The translations under genes were made by a program, and so were the position numbers. The notes beneath the pieces were generated by a model. The model was not told the DNA's origin and did not search any database. It saw nothing but the letters and a program-made list of their open reading frames with translations. Shown here one piece after another: positions 9,363 to 18,637 of a DNA stretch of 64,000 nucleotides. The first letter of the stretch is position 1. The number at the start of each line of letters is the position of its first letter. Source of the DNA: Mucilaginibacter lacusdianchii (GTDB taxonomy: Bacteria > Bacteroidota > Bacteroidia > Sphingobacteriales > Sphingobacteriaceae); NCBI RefSeq assembly GCF_009770985.1, contig NZ_WSRW01000002.1, forward strand, positions 62,001 to 126,000, given 5' to 3'.

Positions 9363-11051
9363 TCAAAAATCTTCTGGTACCTTAAAATTAACCGTCTTTT
9401 TAGATTTAGGATGTACAAAAGTAAGTTCTGCTGCATGCAGGTACATCCGTTCGGCAGCAGTACCATACAAATCATCACCAACAATAGGCGCATTAAGTCC
9501 CAACTCGTGAGCTGCGTGCATACGCAATTGGTGCGTACGTCCGGTAAGCGGCCAAAAATGCACTTTGGTTGATGCTTCTGTGCGTTCAACTACTTTCCAT
9601 ATAGTATGGCTTCTTTTGCCGTGTTCAAAACAAACCAGTTGCCTTGGCCTGTTAAAAAAATCGCCTCGCAATGGAAGTTCAACCTCTCCTTCCGATTGTT
9701 CTATTACTTTAGATAACAGTGCCGTGTAACGTTTACTTACCGTACGTTTTAGAAACTGCCTTTGAATGTCTTTATGGGCTTCTACCGTTTTAGCTACCAC
9801 CAAAAGCCCTGAGGTACCCATATCTAAACGGTGGATAATCAACGGTTCAACATTCTTAAATTTATATTTAAGCCGACTATACACCGAGTCTTCAATATCT
9901 ACACCAGGCACAGACCGCAATCCGGCAGGCTTATTTACTACAACAAAGCTATCATCTTCATAAATTATATCCAGTTTGCCATGCTCCAGCGGGTTAAGCA
10001 AAAGCGGGTTTTCGTCAACCAGCATTCCTTCTAACATATGCCCTAAAATGGGTTTGCATTTGCCGGTGCAAGCCGGGTAAAACTGTTTATGTTTCCTTAT
10101 TTCAGATTTTGGTGCAGCCCCCCACCAAAACTCGGCCATGGCCAACGGCTTGTAACCATTAGCAAAGGCGTATTGTAATAGCTTAGGCGTGGCACATTCG
10201 CCCGCTGCCGAAGGTGGCTTACCAAAGGCGGTTGAGCTAAAAATATCTTGTAAACTCTTGATTTGTCCTTTTGCATTCAAAAATACATACTGGTCAAAAA
10301 GCTGTTGCTGTAAAGCAGCCGATCGATCCTTACGTTCATTTTTTAAGGTTTCGATTTTAACATCAAATTGTGCTATCTCCGCCTGCTTTTCGTCTATCAG
10401 CAGCTTCCATTTATTTGCCAGTACGTTAAGTTGATGCTTATCATGCAAGCTATGCTTAATCAGGTAAGCTTCCAGCAGTGCATAATCGTGTTCGTTCAAA
10501 CACTTCTTTTGCTCTTCCCGTTGCTTTTTACGTTCGGCTTTATTGATCTTCAACTGGTTTTTAAAAGCCAAAATTTCCTTTTCAGATTGCGTATTATACT
10601 GTTCCAACTCCAGCCTTAAACGCGTATATTTTTCATCTAACCAAATTTCCTTTACCTGAGCGTTAATGGTATTTAGAATTTCTTGCTCTTTCAAGAAAAA
10701 ACTGTTCTCAACCAGCATATCAAAAACAGGGGGTACAAATTTTGGATGATCGTTTGAGCCTGCCAACTTACCAGAGAAAGCTGACAAGTACCCCAGTTTA
10801 CTTTCAGTATCCTGCACCACTAATACGCCAAACATTTTTCCGATAACCATCCCTTCTTGCTCTATAACAAGCCCAAAGTTGTGATCTAACTCAGTTTGCG
10901 TTTCAAGATATTGTTGCAATTCAGCAGCTGCAATTTGAGTTAACGGATGCGGCTCATAATAAAAGGGAAAAGTAAATCGCTCCGGTAAGGCTACACCTTT
11001 TGCTACGTTGTCCTGAAAATAAGTAACTCTGCTTTGACTATTCGAATCCAA
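9363..11051 (-). CDS. RluA-family pseudouridine synthase with long N-terminal coiled coil
   Basis: A 562-residue protein. The C-terminal third is a RluA-type domain converting uridine to pseudouridine in RNA: HRLDMGTSGLL carries the catalytic Asp410, and GRTHQLRMH follows at about 504-512. Upstream lies a stretch rich in Glu, Lys and Gln (about residues 130-270) that should form a long coiled coil, preceded by a folded N-terminal part beginning ERFTFPFYYEPHPL. This long form is recurrent in Bacteroidota. No ATG is found at the expected N-terminus, so the start is taken as TTG at 11051. A TATTTTTG element on the minus strand at 11075-11082 would start RNA about 18 bases upstream, which supports that choice. 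Confidence 0.88.
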   Translation of the reverse strand: MDSNSQSRVTYFQDNVAKGVALPERFTFPFYYEPHPLTQIAAAELQQYLETQTELDHNFGLVIEQEGMVIGKMFGVLVVQDTESKLGYLSAFSGKLAGSNDHPKFVPPVFDMLVENSFFLKEQEILNTINAQVKEIWLDEKYTRLRLELEQYNTQSEKEILAFKNQLKINKAERKKQREEQKKCLNEHDYALLEAYLIKHSLHDKHQLNVLANKWKLLIDEKQAEIAQFDVKIETLKNERKDRSAALQQQLFDQYVFLNAKGQIKSLQDIFSSTAFGKPPSAAGECATPKLLQYAFANGYKPLAMAEFWWGAAPKSEIRKHKQFYPACTGKCKPILGHMLEGMLVDENPLLLNPLEHGKLDIIYEDDSFVVVNKPAGLRSVPGVDIEDSVYSRLKYKFKNVEPLIIHRLDMGTSGLLVVAKTVEAHKDIQRQFLKRTVSKRYTALLSKVIEQSEGEVELPLRGDFFNRPRQLVCFEHGKRSHTIWKVVERTEASTKVHFWPLTGRTHQLRMHAAHELGLNAPIVGDDLYGTAAERMYLHAAELTFVHPKSKKTVNFKVPEDF

Positions 11052-11277
11052 TTGCTGCTGTATAGAGTAAACTGCAAAAATAATATTTCTTTAATCGAAA
11101 AGCGATGTAATCTTTTTGCAATTCACTATACCTTATTATAAACCAACAACCCATACAACACATCACTAGCCTCTATAATTAGGTGACCTTTTTATTAAAT
11201 ACTACATCTTTTTAAAACTATAGGTGCTAAATACTGTAGCATAGTTAAGTAATAATTAATCTTTTTAAAATACAGTT

Positions 11278-11862
11278 ATGAAAAAATTTACTCTACTTAC
11301 ATTTATTACAGCCTTTGCACTAAGCTTTTCTGCTCGCGCACAAATCCAGAAAGGCAATGTATTGGTTGGCGGCGATTTCTCCAACATTAGTTTAGGATTG
11401 GATGACGCAAAGGTTTTCAATTTTAACATATCCCCTAAGGCTGCATGGTTTATTCAAGATAACATTGCGCTGGGTGGTTATGTGAATTTTGGTTTGCAAA
11501 CGGCCAAAAACTCCAGTACTACCGTTACTTATGGCGTAGGTACACTGGGCAGGTATTACACTGGTACAGATGTGGCTGTACTGCGTCACGGACGCCTTTT
11601 TGGGGAAGCAAATGTTGGTATTGGTGGCATTAACGTAAGTGATGGCGGCGGACATACCAATGGTTTAGATTTTGGGTTCGGACCAGGTTTTGCGTATTTT
11701 ATTACGCCTAATATTGGACTAGAAACCTTACTTAAATATAATGGTGTTGCCGGTTTTGGCAATGCCGGTTACCAAAGTACATTAAATTTAAACTTTGGTT
11801 TACAGATTTACCTTCCGGGTCGTGGAACAGCCGCCAAAGTTAGAGGGGATGTACGCCGTTAA
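11278..11862 (+). CDS. Outer-membrane beta-barrel protein
   Basis: A 194-residue protein with a clear signal peptide (MKKFTLLTFITAFALSFSARA, cut before QIQKGNV). The mature part alternates polar and apolar residues with many Gly and aromatic residues (LVGGDFSNISLGL, GYVNFGLQ, FGFGPGFAYFITPNIGLETLLKY, LNLNFGLQIYL), as expected for an eight-stranded porin-like barrel of the OmpW/OmpX size class. It is a general membrane barrel; its cargo or partner is unknown. A hairpin terminator follows 40 bases after the stop, so it is probably monocistronic. Confidence 0.8.
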   Translation: MKKFTLLTFITAFALSFSARAQIQKGNVLVGGDFSNISLGLDDAKVFNFNISPKAAWFIQDNIALGGYVNFGLQTAKNSSTTVTYGVGTLGRYYTGTDVAVLRHGRLFGEANVGIGGINVSDGGGHTNGLDFGFGPGFAYFITPNIGLETLLKYNGVAGFGNAGYQSTLNLNFGLQIYLPGRGTAAKVRGDVRR

Positions 11863-11902
11863 TAACGGTTAATTTACAGGAATATTAAGCACCCCTTATT
11901 TT

Positions 11903-11950
11903 ACAGAAGAGGATGAATTATAATATTCAGCCTCTTCTGTTTTTAATTTT
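11903..11950 (+). terminator. Terminator after the barrel gene
   Basis: ACAGAAGAGG (11903-11912) pairs with CCTCTTCTGT (11931-11940), followed by TTTTAATTTT. The stem is perfect; the loop of 18 bases is rather long. Confidence 0.7.
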
Positions 11951-12372
11951 ACCAGCTTATTCACTTTGCTTACCATTTAAAAGCGAATTAAAATATCTGT
12001 GTCGTTAAGTTGTTGAGCAAAATAAAGATCGGTTAGTCCAAACTTACTAGCCTGATTAACTTGGGCGCTATGATTAATCAGAAGCACAATTATAAATTAC
12101 TTATTTCTCATATTGGTGTAAGCACTTCTGCAGAAGACCTTTACGCATAATACTCATTAGTTAAAAAGAATATTTCTTTAGAATTTCGCTATGAGTACTT
12201 ATCCATCATAAATTGCTTTGTAGCATGACATCGTTTTCACGTAATATTATCATTTGTTCGACAATTTGCTATCTCTTATCTTGAGGAAATTGGTGTCAAC
12301 ACAAATCAATTACATAATTTTTAATGTCGTTTCAAATAATCTTTACTATCTATGAACAATCATTGAAACGCC
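11951..12372. other. Gene-free stretch upstream of the GH92 gene
   Basis: No convincing gene is present; the longest ATG frame codes for 26 residues (from about 12074). The only structure seen is an inverted pair CGTTTCAA (12328-12335) and TTGAAACG (12363-12370), whose right arm lies two bases before the GH92 ATG, so it could fold over the start codon or be a protein site. Confidence 0.4.
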
Positions 12373-14652
12373 ATGAAAATATTTAAACGCCGTACTTTTT
12401 GCGTCTTCCTATTATCTATTTGTTGTTCATCGTATATTTCGAATGCACAAGTAAAAAAAGACCCCATTGATTATGTTAATCCTTACATTGGAAATATAAG
12501 TCACTTATTGGTGCCTACTTATCCAACAGTTCACTTGCCGAATAGTCTTTTAAGGGTTTATCCTGAGCGAGAAAACTTCACCGGCAACACCATAAATGGG
12601 TTGCCATTAATGATTACAAGCCACCGTGGAAGCTCGGCCTTTAATCTTAGTCCATATCAAGGTGATATTTCGAATATTAAAAGCGTTGTTAATTACGGTT
12701 ATGATAATGAAATAATTAAGCCTTATTATTACCAGGTAGATTTAGATGATTACAATATAAATGTAAGATATGCTCCTTCTCAGCAGTCTGGCATTTACGA
12801 AATTCGTTTTGAGGCCAACAACACTTCTCCTTATCTAATCCTGAACACCAGAGAGGGTGGATTGACGGTAAAGGGTAATTCAGTGAGTGGTTATCAGCTT
12901 TTAGATAACAATACAAAAGTATATATCTACGCTGAGACTGACATCAAGCCAGTGGCATCCGGACAAGTAGATGGCGGTATTATAAATTCAAAAAATCAAT
13001 ATGTACAAGGTAAAGATGCTTTCTTAGCAATAAAATATCCTGCTAAAACACCTGTAATACATGTTAGGTACGGTGTTTCTTTCATCAATGAAGAGCAGGC
13101 GCAAAAAAATCTATCACGCGAGATTAAAAACTACGATCTGGCGGCGGTTGCTGATAAAGGCCGCCAAGTATGGAATAATACTTTAAGCAAAATATTAGTT
13201 CAGGGCGTTGATGAAAATGCGAAGACCATTTTTTACACCTCCCTGTATCGCACTTACGAACGCATGATTTGCATATCGGAAGATGGCCGTTACTTTAGTG
13301 CTTATGATGGAAAAGTGCATAATGACGAAGGAACGCCATTTTATACGGACGACTGGGTATGGGACACTTACCGGGCGGTACATCCACTGAGAGTTATCAT
13401 TGAACCAAAAAAAGAATCGGATATGATTAACTCGTATTTGCGGATGGCCAGCCAAATGCAAAACCATTGGATGCCTACGTTCCCGGAGGTAACTGGTGAT
13501 AGCAGACGCATGAACAGTAATCATGGTGTAGCTACAGTTATAGATGCATACAACAAAGGTTTGCGATCTTTTAATTTGGAGGAAGCCTATCAATATTGCA
13601 AGGCAGCTATAACCGAGAAAACTCTTGCTCCATGGTCGGGGAAAAAAGCTGGCTCACTTGATCAATTCTATAAAGATAACGGCTACTTCCCTGCACTAGC
13701 CAGCGGCGAAAAAGAAACTGTACCCGAAGTGCACAGTTGGGAAAAAAGACAACCAATAGCAGTAACCCTGGGAACGGTATACGACGAGTGGTGCCTGGGA
13801 AACATCGCTAAAAATTTGGGCAAAGCAGACGACGCCAAATACTTTTTGAACAGAAGTTTAAACTACCACAAAGTGTTCAATCCGGACACTAAGTTTTTTC
13901 ATCCAAAAGATGCGCAAGGTAAATTTATACAACCGTTTGACTACCGGTATTCGAGCGGTATCGGTGCCCGCGAAGCATATGACGAAAACAATGGCTACGT
14001 GTACCGTTGGGATGTACAACATAATATAGGCGATTTGGTAACCATGATGGGTGGAAAACAAAGCTTTGTAGATGGCTTGGAAAACATGTTTAGCACCCCA
14101 TTGGGCAAAGGCCGGCCCGACTTTTACCACCAATTTGGTGACCATACTGGTAACGTAGGTCAGTTTTCAATGGGAAATGAGCCGGCTATGCACATACCAT
14201 ATTTATACACCTACGCAGGTCAGCCATGGCGTACGCAAAAACGTGTTCGCAATTTGTTAAAAGAATGGTTCAGAAACGACCTAATGGGTATTCCGGGTGA
14301 TGAAGATGGTGGCGGTTTAACCTCGTTTGTTGTTTTTTCACAAATCGGCTTTTACCCGGTTACGCCTGGCTTGCCTATGTATGTAATTGGTAGCCCGGCG
14401 TTCCAAAGCGCAACTATCAATTTGGGTAACGGAAAAACATTTGCAGTGCTTTGCAAAAACTATTCCCCCGAAAACAAGTACATTCAATCAGCCACATTGA
14501 ATGGCAAAGTTTGGAATAAATCGTGGTTCTCTCATCAAGAATTAATGAATGGGGGCAAGCTTGAATTAGTAATGGGGGCTCATCCCAACAAAAGCTGGGC
14601 TTCATCTGACTCATCACTCCCACCGTCTTTCCAAATGCCAAATATGAACTAA
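12373..14652 (+). CDS. GH92-family glycosidase (alpha-mannosidase type), secreted
   Basis: A 759-residue protein with a signal peptide ending at SNAQ-VKKD. The fold of GH92 calcium-dependent exo-alpha-mannosidases is recognisable: DPIDYVNPYIGN at the mature N-terminus, TDDWVWDTYRAVHPL around residue 325, a long helical toroid domain, FSMGNEPAMHIPYLYTYAG around 597, and the block GIPGDEDGGGLTSFVVFSQIGFYPV near 640. The N-terminal block after NPYIG differs from the common GHTFPGA-PFGM form, reading LLVPTYPTVHLPNSLLRVYP, so this is a divergent subfamily and strict mannose specificity should not be assumed. No SusC/SusD pair is adjacent, so it is not in a classical PUL. A strong terminator follows. 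Confidence 0.88.
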   Translation: MKIFKRRTFCVFLLSICCSSYISNAQVKKDPIDYVNPYIGNISHLLVPTYPTVHLPNSLLRVYPERENFTGNTINGLPLMITSHRGSSAFNLSPYQGDISNIKSVVNYGYDNEIIKPYYYQVDLDDYNINVRYAPSQQSGIYEIRFEANNTSPYLILNTREGGLTVKGNSVSGYQLLDNNTKVYIYAETDIKPVASGQVDGGIINSKNQYVQGKDAFLAIKYPAKTPVIHVRYGVSFINEEQAQKNLSREIKNYDLAAVADKGRQVWNNTLSKILVQGVDENAKTIFYTSLYRTYERMICISEDGRYFSAYDGKVHNDEGTPFYTDDWVWDTYRAVHPLRVIIEPKKESDMINSYLRMASQMQNHWMPTFPEVTGDSRRMNSNHGVATVIDAYNKGLRSFNLEEAYQYCKAAITEKTLAPWSGKKAGSLDQFYKDNGYFPALASGEKETVPEVHSWEKRQPIAVTLGTVYDEWCLGNIAKNLGKADDAKYFLNRSLNYHKVFNPDTKFFHPKDAQGKFIQPFDYRYSSGIGAREAYDENNGYVYRWDVQHNIGDLVTMMGGKQSFVDGLENMFSTPLGKGRPDFYHQFGDHTGNVGQFSMGNEPAMHIPYLYTYAGQPWRTQKRVRNLLKEWFRNDLMGIPGDEDGGGLTSFVVFSQIGFYPVTPGLPMYVIGSPAFQSATINLGNGKTFAVLCKNYSPENKYIQSATLNGKVWNKSWFSHQELMNGGKLELVMGAHPNKSWASSDSSLPPSFQMPNMN

Positions 14653-14673
14653 GCTTATTTGATAGCACAGTTA

Positions 14674-14711
14674 AAAAGGTGTTGAGTATAGTTACTCAAC
14701 ACCTTTTGTAT
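14674..14711 (+). terminator. Terminator after GH92
   Basis: AAAAGGTGTTGAGTA (14674-14688) and TACTCAACACCTTTT (14693-14707) form a perfect 15-bp stem with a four-base loop, ending in a T-run. The remainder of this gap, to 14990, shows no gene I can support. Confidence 0.85.
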
Positions 14712-14990
14712 TTTGTAGCCTGCATTATCAGAATCTGTTGGTGTTTTTCTTTGAATAAATCCGTCTTTAATCGGCATTATCTTATTAATATCGGCTGTTC
14801 TAATAAAACATTTTGGCAGGATAACTCTAAGTAGCTGTCGAATTTTATTGCCTATAGTAATACAAGATTTTCTTCCCAAAAAACAAACTGCTAAAACACA
14901 ATCAGCGCTTTGGTGTTTCAACATCAGTTTAGTCATATGTGCTGTTCTTATCCGGGTTGACGCAAACTTCTATCACTTACTATTTACTAC

Positions 14991-16367
14991 ATGATATTCA
15001 ACTCGCTGGCTTTTGCTGTCTTTTTTCCAATAGTTACGCTATTTTATTTTGTACTGCCCTTTCGTTTTAGATGGATTTGGTTGTTAAGTGCCAGCGTGTT
15101 TTTTTACATGTTTTTCAAACCCATCTATATACTCATACTGGGTATCACAATAGTAATAGATTATTATGCCGGCATTTACATAGAAAAAGCACAGGGTAAG
15201 AAAAATAAAAAGCTATTACTGGCTTGTAGCCTCGTTGCTAATATTGGGGTACTGGTATTTTTTAAATACTTTAACTTTTTAAACGCCAATATTACTTCTT
15301 TGGGCGACCTTTTAGGCTTTAAAAACAATTTACCTTACTTAACCATACTACTGCCTGTAGGTTTATCTTTTCATACCTTCCAGGCCATGAGCTATACTAT
15401 CGAAGTATATCGAGGCCATCAACCAGCTGAAAAACAATTTGGTTATTATTCGCTCTACGTTATGTATTATCCACAACTGGTTGCAGGGCCCATTGAACGC
15501 CCGCAAAATGTGCTGCACCAGTTTCATCAAAAGCACCACTTTGATACTAACCGTTTCATGTCTGGCTTAAAGGTAATGCTGTGGGGTCTATTTAAAAAAG
15601 TGGTTGTTGCAGATACCTTGGCAGCTATTGTGAATGATTACTATTACAACGTATACACCACCCATACTAATTCTGCTCTTACCATCTTCTTCTTCAGCAT
15701 ACAAATTTATTGCGATTTTTCAGGATATACAGATATTGCTATTGGCGCTTCCAGAATTATGGGGATTGAATTAATGAAAAATTTTAAATACCCATACTTT
15801 TCGCATACCATCACCGAATTTTGGCACAGGTGGCATATTTCATTGTCGACCTGGTTTCGAGATTATCTGTACATCCCATTAGGCGGCAACAAAACTAAGT
15901 TTCATTATATCAGAAACATCCTCATTGTGTTTCTCGTCTCTGGCATATGGCACGGTGCCAGCTGGACTTTTGTAGTATGGGGATTAATTCACGGTTTGCT
16001 TTCTATTGCTGAGCGCTTGCTCGGCGTCTCAAAAAGTAAAAGTGTGCTAATGGGCGTATCTACATTTATCATTGTTTCGCTCACTTGGGTATTTTTTAGA
16101 GCGGATAACTTTCATGTGGCTGCACAAATGTTTCACAATTTAACTTATCGATACTTTAGTGATGTCAAACACCACTCGGGGCAGATTTTGCTGGTTCTGC
16201 TGTTTTTAGGTATTGAATACTTTACTTATAAAAAAGGCAAAGAGTTAATTTTTTATTTACTTAACCGAAAGGTGGTTCGGTATGCCGCCTATTTAATGGT
16301 GATAGAAGCCATTCTTTTTGTTTTCAATCAAACTACTTCCCAACAATTTATATATTTCCAATTTTAA
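14991..16367 (+). CDS. MBOAT-family O-acyltransferase, AlgI-like
   Basis: A 458-residue integral membrane protein with ten or more hydrophobic helices. Typical MBOAT blocks are present: YYPQLVAGPIERPQNVLHQF near residue 160, FWHRWHISLSTWFRDYLYIPLGG near 280, and FLVSGIWHGASWTFVVWGLIHG near 320, whose WHGASW histidine is the catalytic one. AlgI-type members move acyl (usually acetyl) groups across the inner membrane onto exported polysaccharides or wall polymers. The stop codon overlaps the start of the next gene (TAATG), so the two are translationally coupled and probably work as one acetylation machine. The acceptor polymer is not indicated; no alginate genes are near. Confidence 0.92.
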   Translation: MIFNSLAFAVFFPIVTLFYFVLPFRFRWIWLLSASVFFYMFFKPIYILILGITIVIDYYAGIYIEKAQGKKNKKLLLACSLVANIGVLVFFKYFNFLNANITSLGDLLGFKNNLPYLTILLPVGLSFHTFQAMSYTIEVYRGHQPAEKQFGYYSLYVMYYPQLVAGPIERPQNVLHQFHQKHHFDTNRFMSGLKVMLWGLFKKVVVADTLAAIVNDYYYNVYTTHTNSALTIFFFSIQIYCDFSGYTDIAIGASRIMGIELMKNFKYPYFSHTITEFWHRWHISLSTWFRDYLYIPLGGNKTKFHYIRNILIVFLVSGIWHGASWTFVVWGLIHGLLSIAERLLGVSKSKSVLMGVSTFIIVSLTWVFFRADNFHVAAQMFHNLTYRYFSDVKHHSGQILLVLLFLGIEYFTYKKGKELIFYLLNRKVVRYAAYLMVIEAILFVFNQTTSQQFIYFQF

Positions 16368-17350
16368 TGAAACGGGTAGCAAAAAATCTATTACTTATCG
16401 GAGCTATTTACTTTACTTACAAAGTAGCGCTATTTGGTATTATTTTCTATATCAACAATTCTTCCTACCAGTACTTTGATGACTTTAAAATGGAAGAAAA
16501 TTATGGAAATGACATGAGCTCGACACAGGTAATTGTGTTGGGATGCTCCAATTCACGTTATAATTTTGATTATAAATTATTAAATCAAAAACCCAACGTT
16601 TGCTCTGTTCATTCGGTATCTACTAAGGCAACTTACGGGCTGTATATAACTTTGAAAAAATTTATCAACTCTAAATGGAATCAAAAAGAGAATATAGTGA
16701 TAGTTGACTTACCGTATTCACTATATAGCAGAGACCAATTTGTGCTACCAACAAAGGAAACATTAGTACATTTAAGTGCTGACGATTACTGGAAAGTTGC
16801 AAAATCATTTCCAAGAACATTTTTTTCTTACACTTCGCAAATCTCTTTATTCAACCCAATAATAAGCGACTATTTTAAAGGAGCCATAAAGAATGCGGTA
16901 TCTGGCAAAGGCTCAGACGCCACGTATGCCGATCTAAGCTTAAAAGTTAATTCGAACCCTAGCTTCAAACCAGACTATATCAACAGCTCGGCGCCGTATA
17001 ACTCTAAAATGCACTTTATCCGCGACGTGGACACTAACACCGGTTATTTAGAAGACATCAAATCTTACATAGCCAATAATATAAAATGCAAAGTATACTT
17101 TTCTCTTCCTGCAATTAATAAAGACAACAACTCGTTGTCAAATTCCACCATTAATACAATTTCGAGCGTTCTAAAACCAATTAATAACTTTAAGAACACT
17201 CAGTTTTCTAATGAGTATGTATATGATCAATGGTATCACCTCAATAAACGCGGAGCTGAAATTAATACTCAAAACTTATTGAAGGCTTTAAGTGGTCTTC
17301 GAATTTCACAGCTACCAAATTTTGAAACTGTAGTACAAAATGAAAATTAA
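16367..17350 (+). CDS. SGNH-like partner of the acyltransferase
   Basis: A 327-residue protein with one N-terminal membrane helix (about residues 8-28) and a periplasmic domain. VIVLGCSNSRYNFDYKLL at about 55-72 resembles the first block of SGNH/GDSL-like acyl-transfer partners, where the serine follows a small residue, and a C-terminal FSNEYVYDQWYHLNKRGAE could carry the D-x-x-H pair (here DQWYH). This layout recurs next to AlgI-type MBOAT genes, as with AlgJ/AlgX and DltD, and I infer that it accepts the acyl group and transfers it to the polymer. No family name can be assigned from sequence alone. Coupled to the MBOAT gene by a one-base overlap. Confidence 0.6.
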   Translation: MKRVAKNLLLIGAIYFTYKVALFGIIFYINNSSYQYFDDFKMEENYGNDMSSTQVIVLGCSNSRYNFDYKLLNQKPNVCSVHSVSTKATYGLYITLKKFINSKWNQKENIVIVDLPYSLYSRDQFVLPTKETLVHLSADDYWKVAKSFPRTFFSYTSQISLFNPIISDYFKGAIKNAVSGKGSDATYADLSLKVNSNPSFKPDYINSSAPYNSKMHFIRDVDTNTGYLEDIKSYIANNIKCKVYFSLPAINKDNNSLSNSTINTISSVLKPINNFKNTQFSNEYVYDQWYHLNKRGAEINTQNLLKALSGLRISQLPNFETVVQNEN

Positions 17351-17565
17351 GCTTATGGCTTAGCGTCTAGTTATTAAGCTAGATGTTGTATGACAAACTT
17401 TCTATCGGTGTAGAGGAACTAGTTAAAATTTTTAATCATCATACACTTTCCGTTCATTTTACTTGATATACCTTATTGGTAAAATACTTTCGTAGTAATT
17501 AAACACTTTAAAAACATATTATTGGTCAATCAGTTATTAAAGCAAACACAGAAGCAATAAGTATC

Positions 17566-18573
17566 ATGACTGAACAAGATAAAATAAACCGCCGTAGAGT
17601 AATCGGCGGCATTGGGGCCGGGATTGCTGCGGCAGCCGTATCGCCGGTTTTAGCTGCCGATAATTCATCACCAACTAGTGATTCGGCCCCGGCAGAATTA
17701 GTTGATCCTACTACTAAATATCCCAAACCGCCATTTAAAGGTCAGTCGCAACCATGGCCTGGCTTAGCGGGCCAAATGGATCCTCGCCCCGATCATGGCG
17801 AAACCAGCTATAAAGGCTCGGGCCGATTGAAAGGACGCAAAGCCTTAATCACAGGTGGCGATTCGGGCATGGGCCGTGCCGCTGCGATAGCTTACGCACG
17901 TGAAGGTGCTGATGTAGCTATTAATTACTTACCGGCCGAAGAAGCGGATGCAAGAGAAGTAATTGCATTGATAAAAGCTGAAGGTAGAAAAGCAGTTGCC
18001 ATACCGGGCGATTTACGCGACGAAGCGTTTTGCCAGCGCCTGGTATCACAAGCGATACAGCAATTAGGCGGACTAGACATAGTTGTAAGTAATGCCGCGC
18101 GGCAGCAAGCCCGCCAATCAATATTGGATGTAAGCAGCGAAGATTTTGATGCTACTATGAAAACCAATATTTATGCACCCTTTTGGATTATAAAGGCGGC
18201 GTTGCCAAGTTTAAAACCAGGTTCAGTAATTATCGGTACAACGTCTGAACAGGCTTATGACCCGTCGCCTGATTTGTACGACTACGCCCAAACCAAGGCG
18301 GCAACCATGAATTTTGTTAAATCGTTAGCCAAACAGCTCGGACCAAAAGGCATACGTGTAAACGGTGTCGCTCCAGGCCCTATCTGGACGCCTTTGCAAG
18401 TAAGTGGTGGTGCCACACAAGAAAAATTGAAAAGCTTTGGCGGACAAACCCCAATGGGACGCCCAGGACAACCAGCTGAGCTTGCGTCTATTTATGTACA
18501 ATTAGCGGCTAGTGATGCGAGTTATGCTACCGGCCAGGTGTACGGTGCTGCAGGTGGTAGCGGCCAGCCGTGA
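17566..18573 (+). CDS. SDR oxidoreductase with Tat-type signal
   Basis: A 335-residue short-chain dehydrogenase of the YghA/general-stress branch. The N-terminus is unusual for an SDR: NRRRVIGGIGAGIAAAAVSPVLA looks like a twin-arginine signal peptide, which would export the folded enzyme with its cofactor. The enzyme core starts at about residue 75 after the branch-typical HGETSYKG: TGGDSGMGR binds NAD(P), SNAARQQAR replaces the NNAG block, and TSEQAYDPSPDLYDYAQTK holds the Ser-Tyr-Lys set. The C-terminus GQVYGAAGGSGQP is slightly altered from the usual GxxGxTGG. It is convergent with a paralogue that lacks the signal. The substrate is unknown. Confidence 0.83.
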   Translation: MTEQDKINRRRVIGGIGAGIAAAAVSPVLAADNSSPTSDSAPAELVDPTTKYPKPPFKGQSQPWPGLAGQMDPRPDHGETSYKGSGRLKGRKALITGGDSGMGRAAAIAYAREGADVAINYLPAEEADAREVIALIKAEGRKAVAIPGDLRDEAFCQRLVSQAIQQLGGLDIVVSNAARQQARQSILDVSSEDFDATMKTNIYAPFWIIKAALPSLKPGSVIIGTTSEQAYDPSPDLYDYAQTKAATMNFVKSLAKQLGPKGIRVNGVAPGPIWTPLQVSGGATQEKLKSFGGQTPMGRPGQPAELASIYVQLAASDASYATGQVYGAAGGSGQP

Positions 18574-18594
18574 TTAATAATTGATACATTTAGT

Positions 18595-18637
18595 AAAAAA
18601 GAAAGCTGCCTCCGTAAAGGCAGCTTTCTTTTTTTAA
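18595..18637. terminator. Bidirectional terminator between the SDR pair
   Basis: GAAAGCTGCCT (18601-18611) and AGGCAGCTTTC (18618-18628) form the stem, flanked by six A on the left and seven T on the right, so it can serve both convergent genes. The minus-strand gene's stop codon lies inside the T-run. Confidence 0.85.

Noticed and set aside
14655..14936. 93-residue minus-strand frame in the gap after GH92
   Set aside because: It runs through a perfect terminator hairpin, has no recognisable protein pattern, and the gap is AT-rich non-coding sequence.
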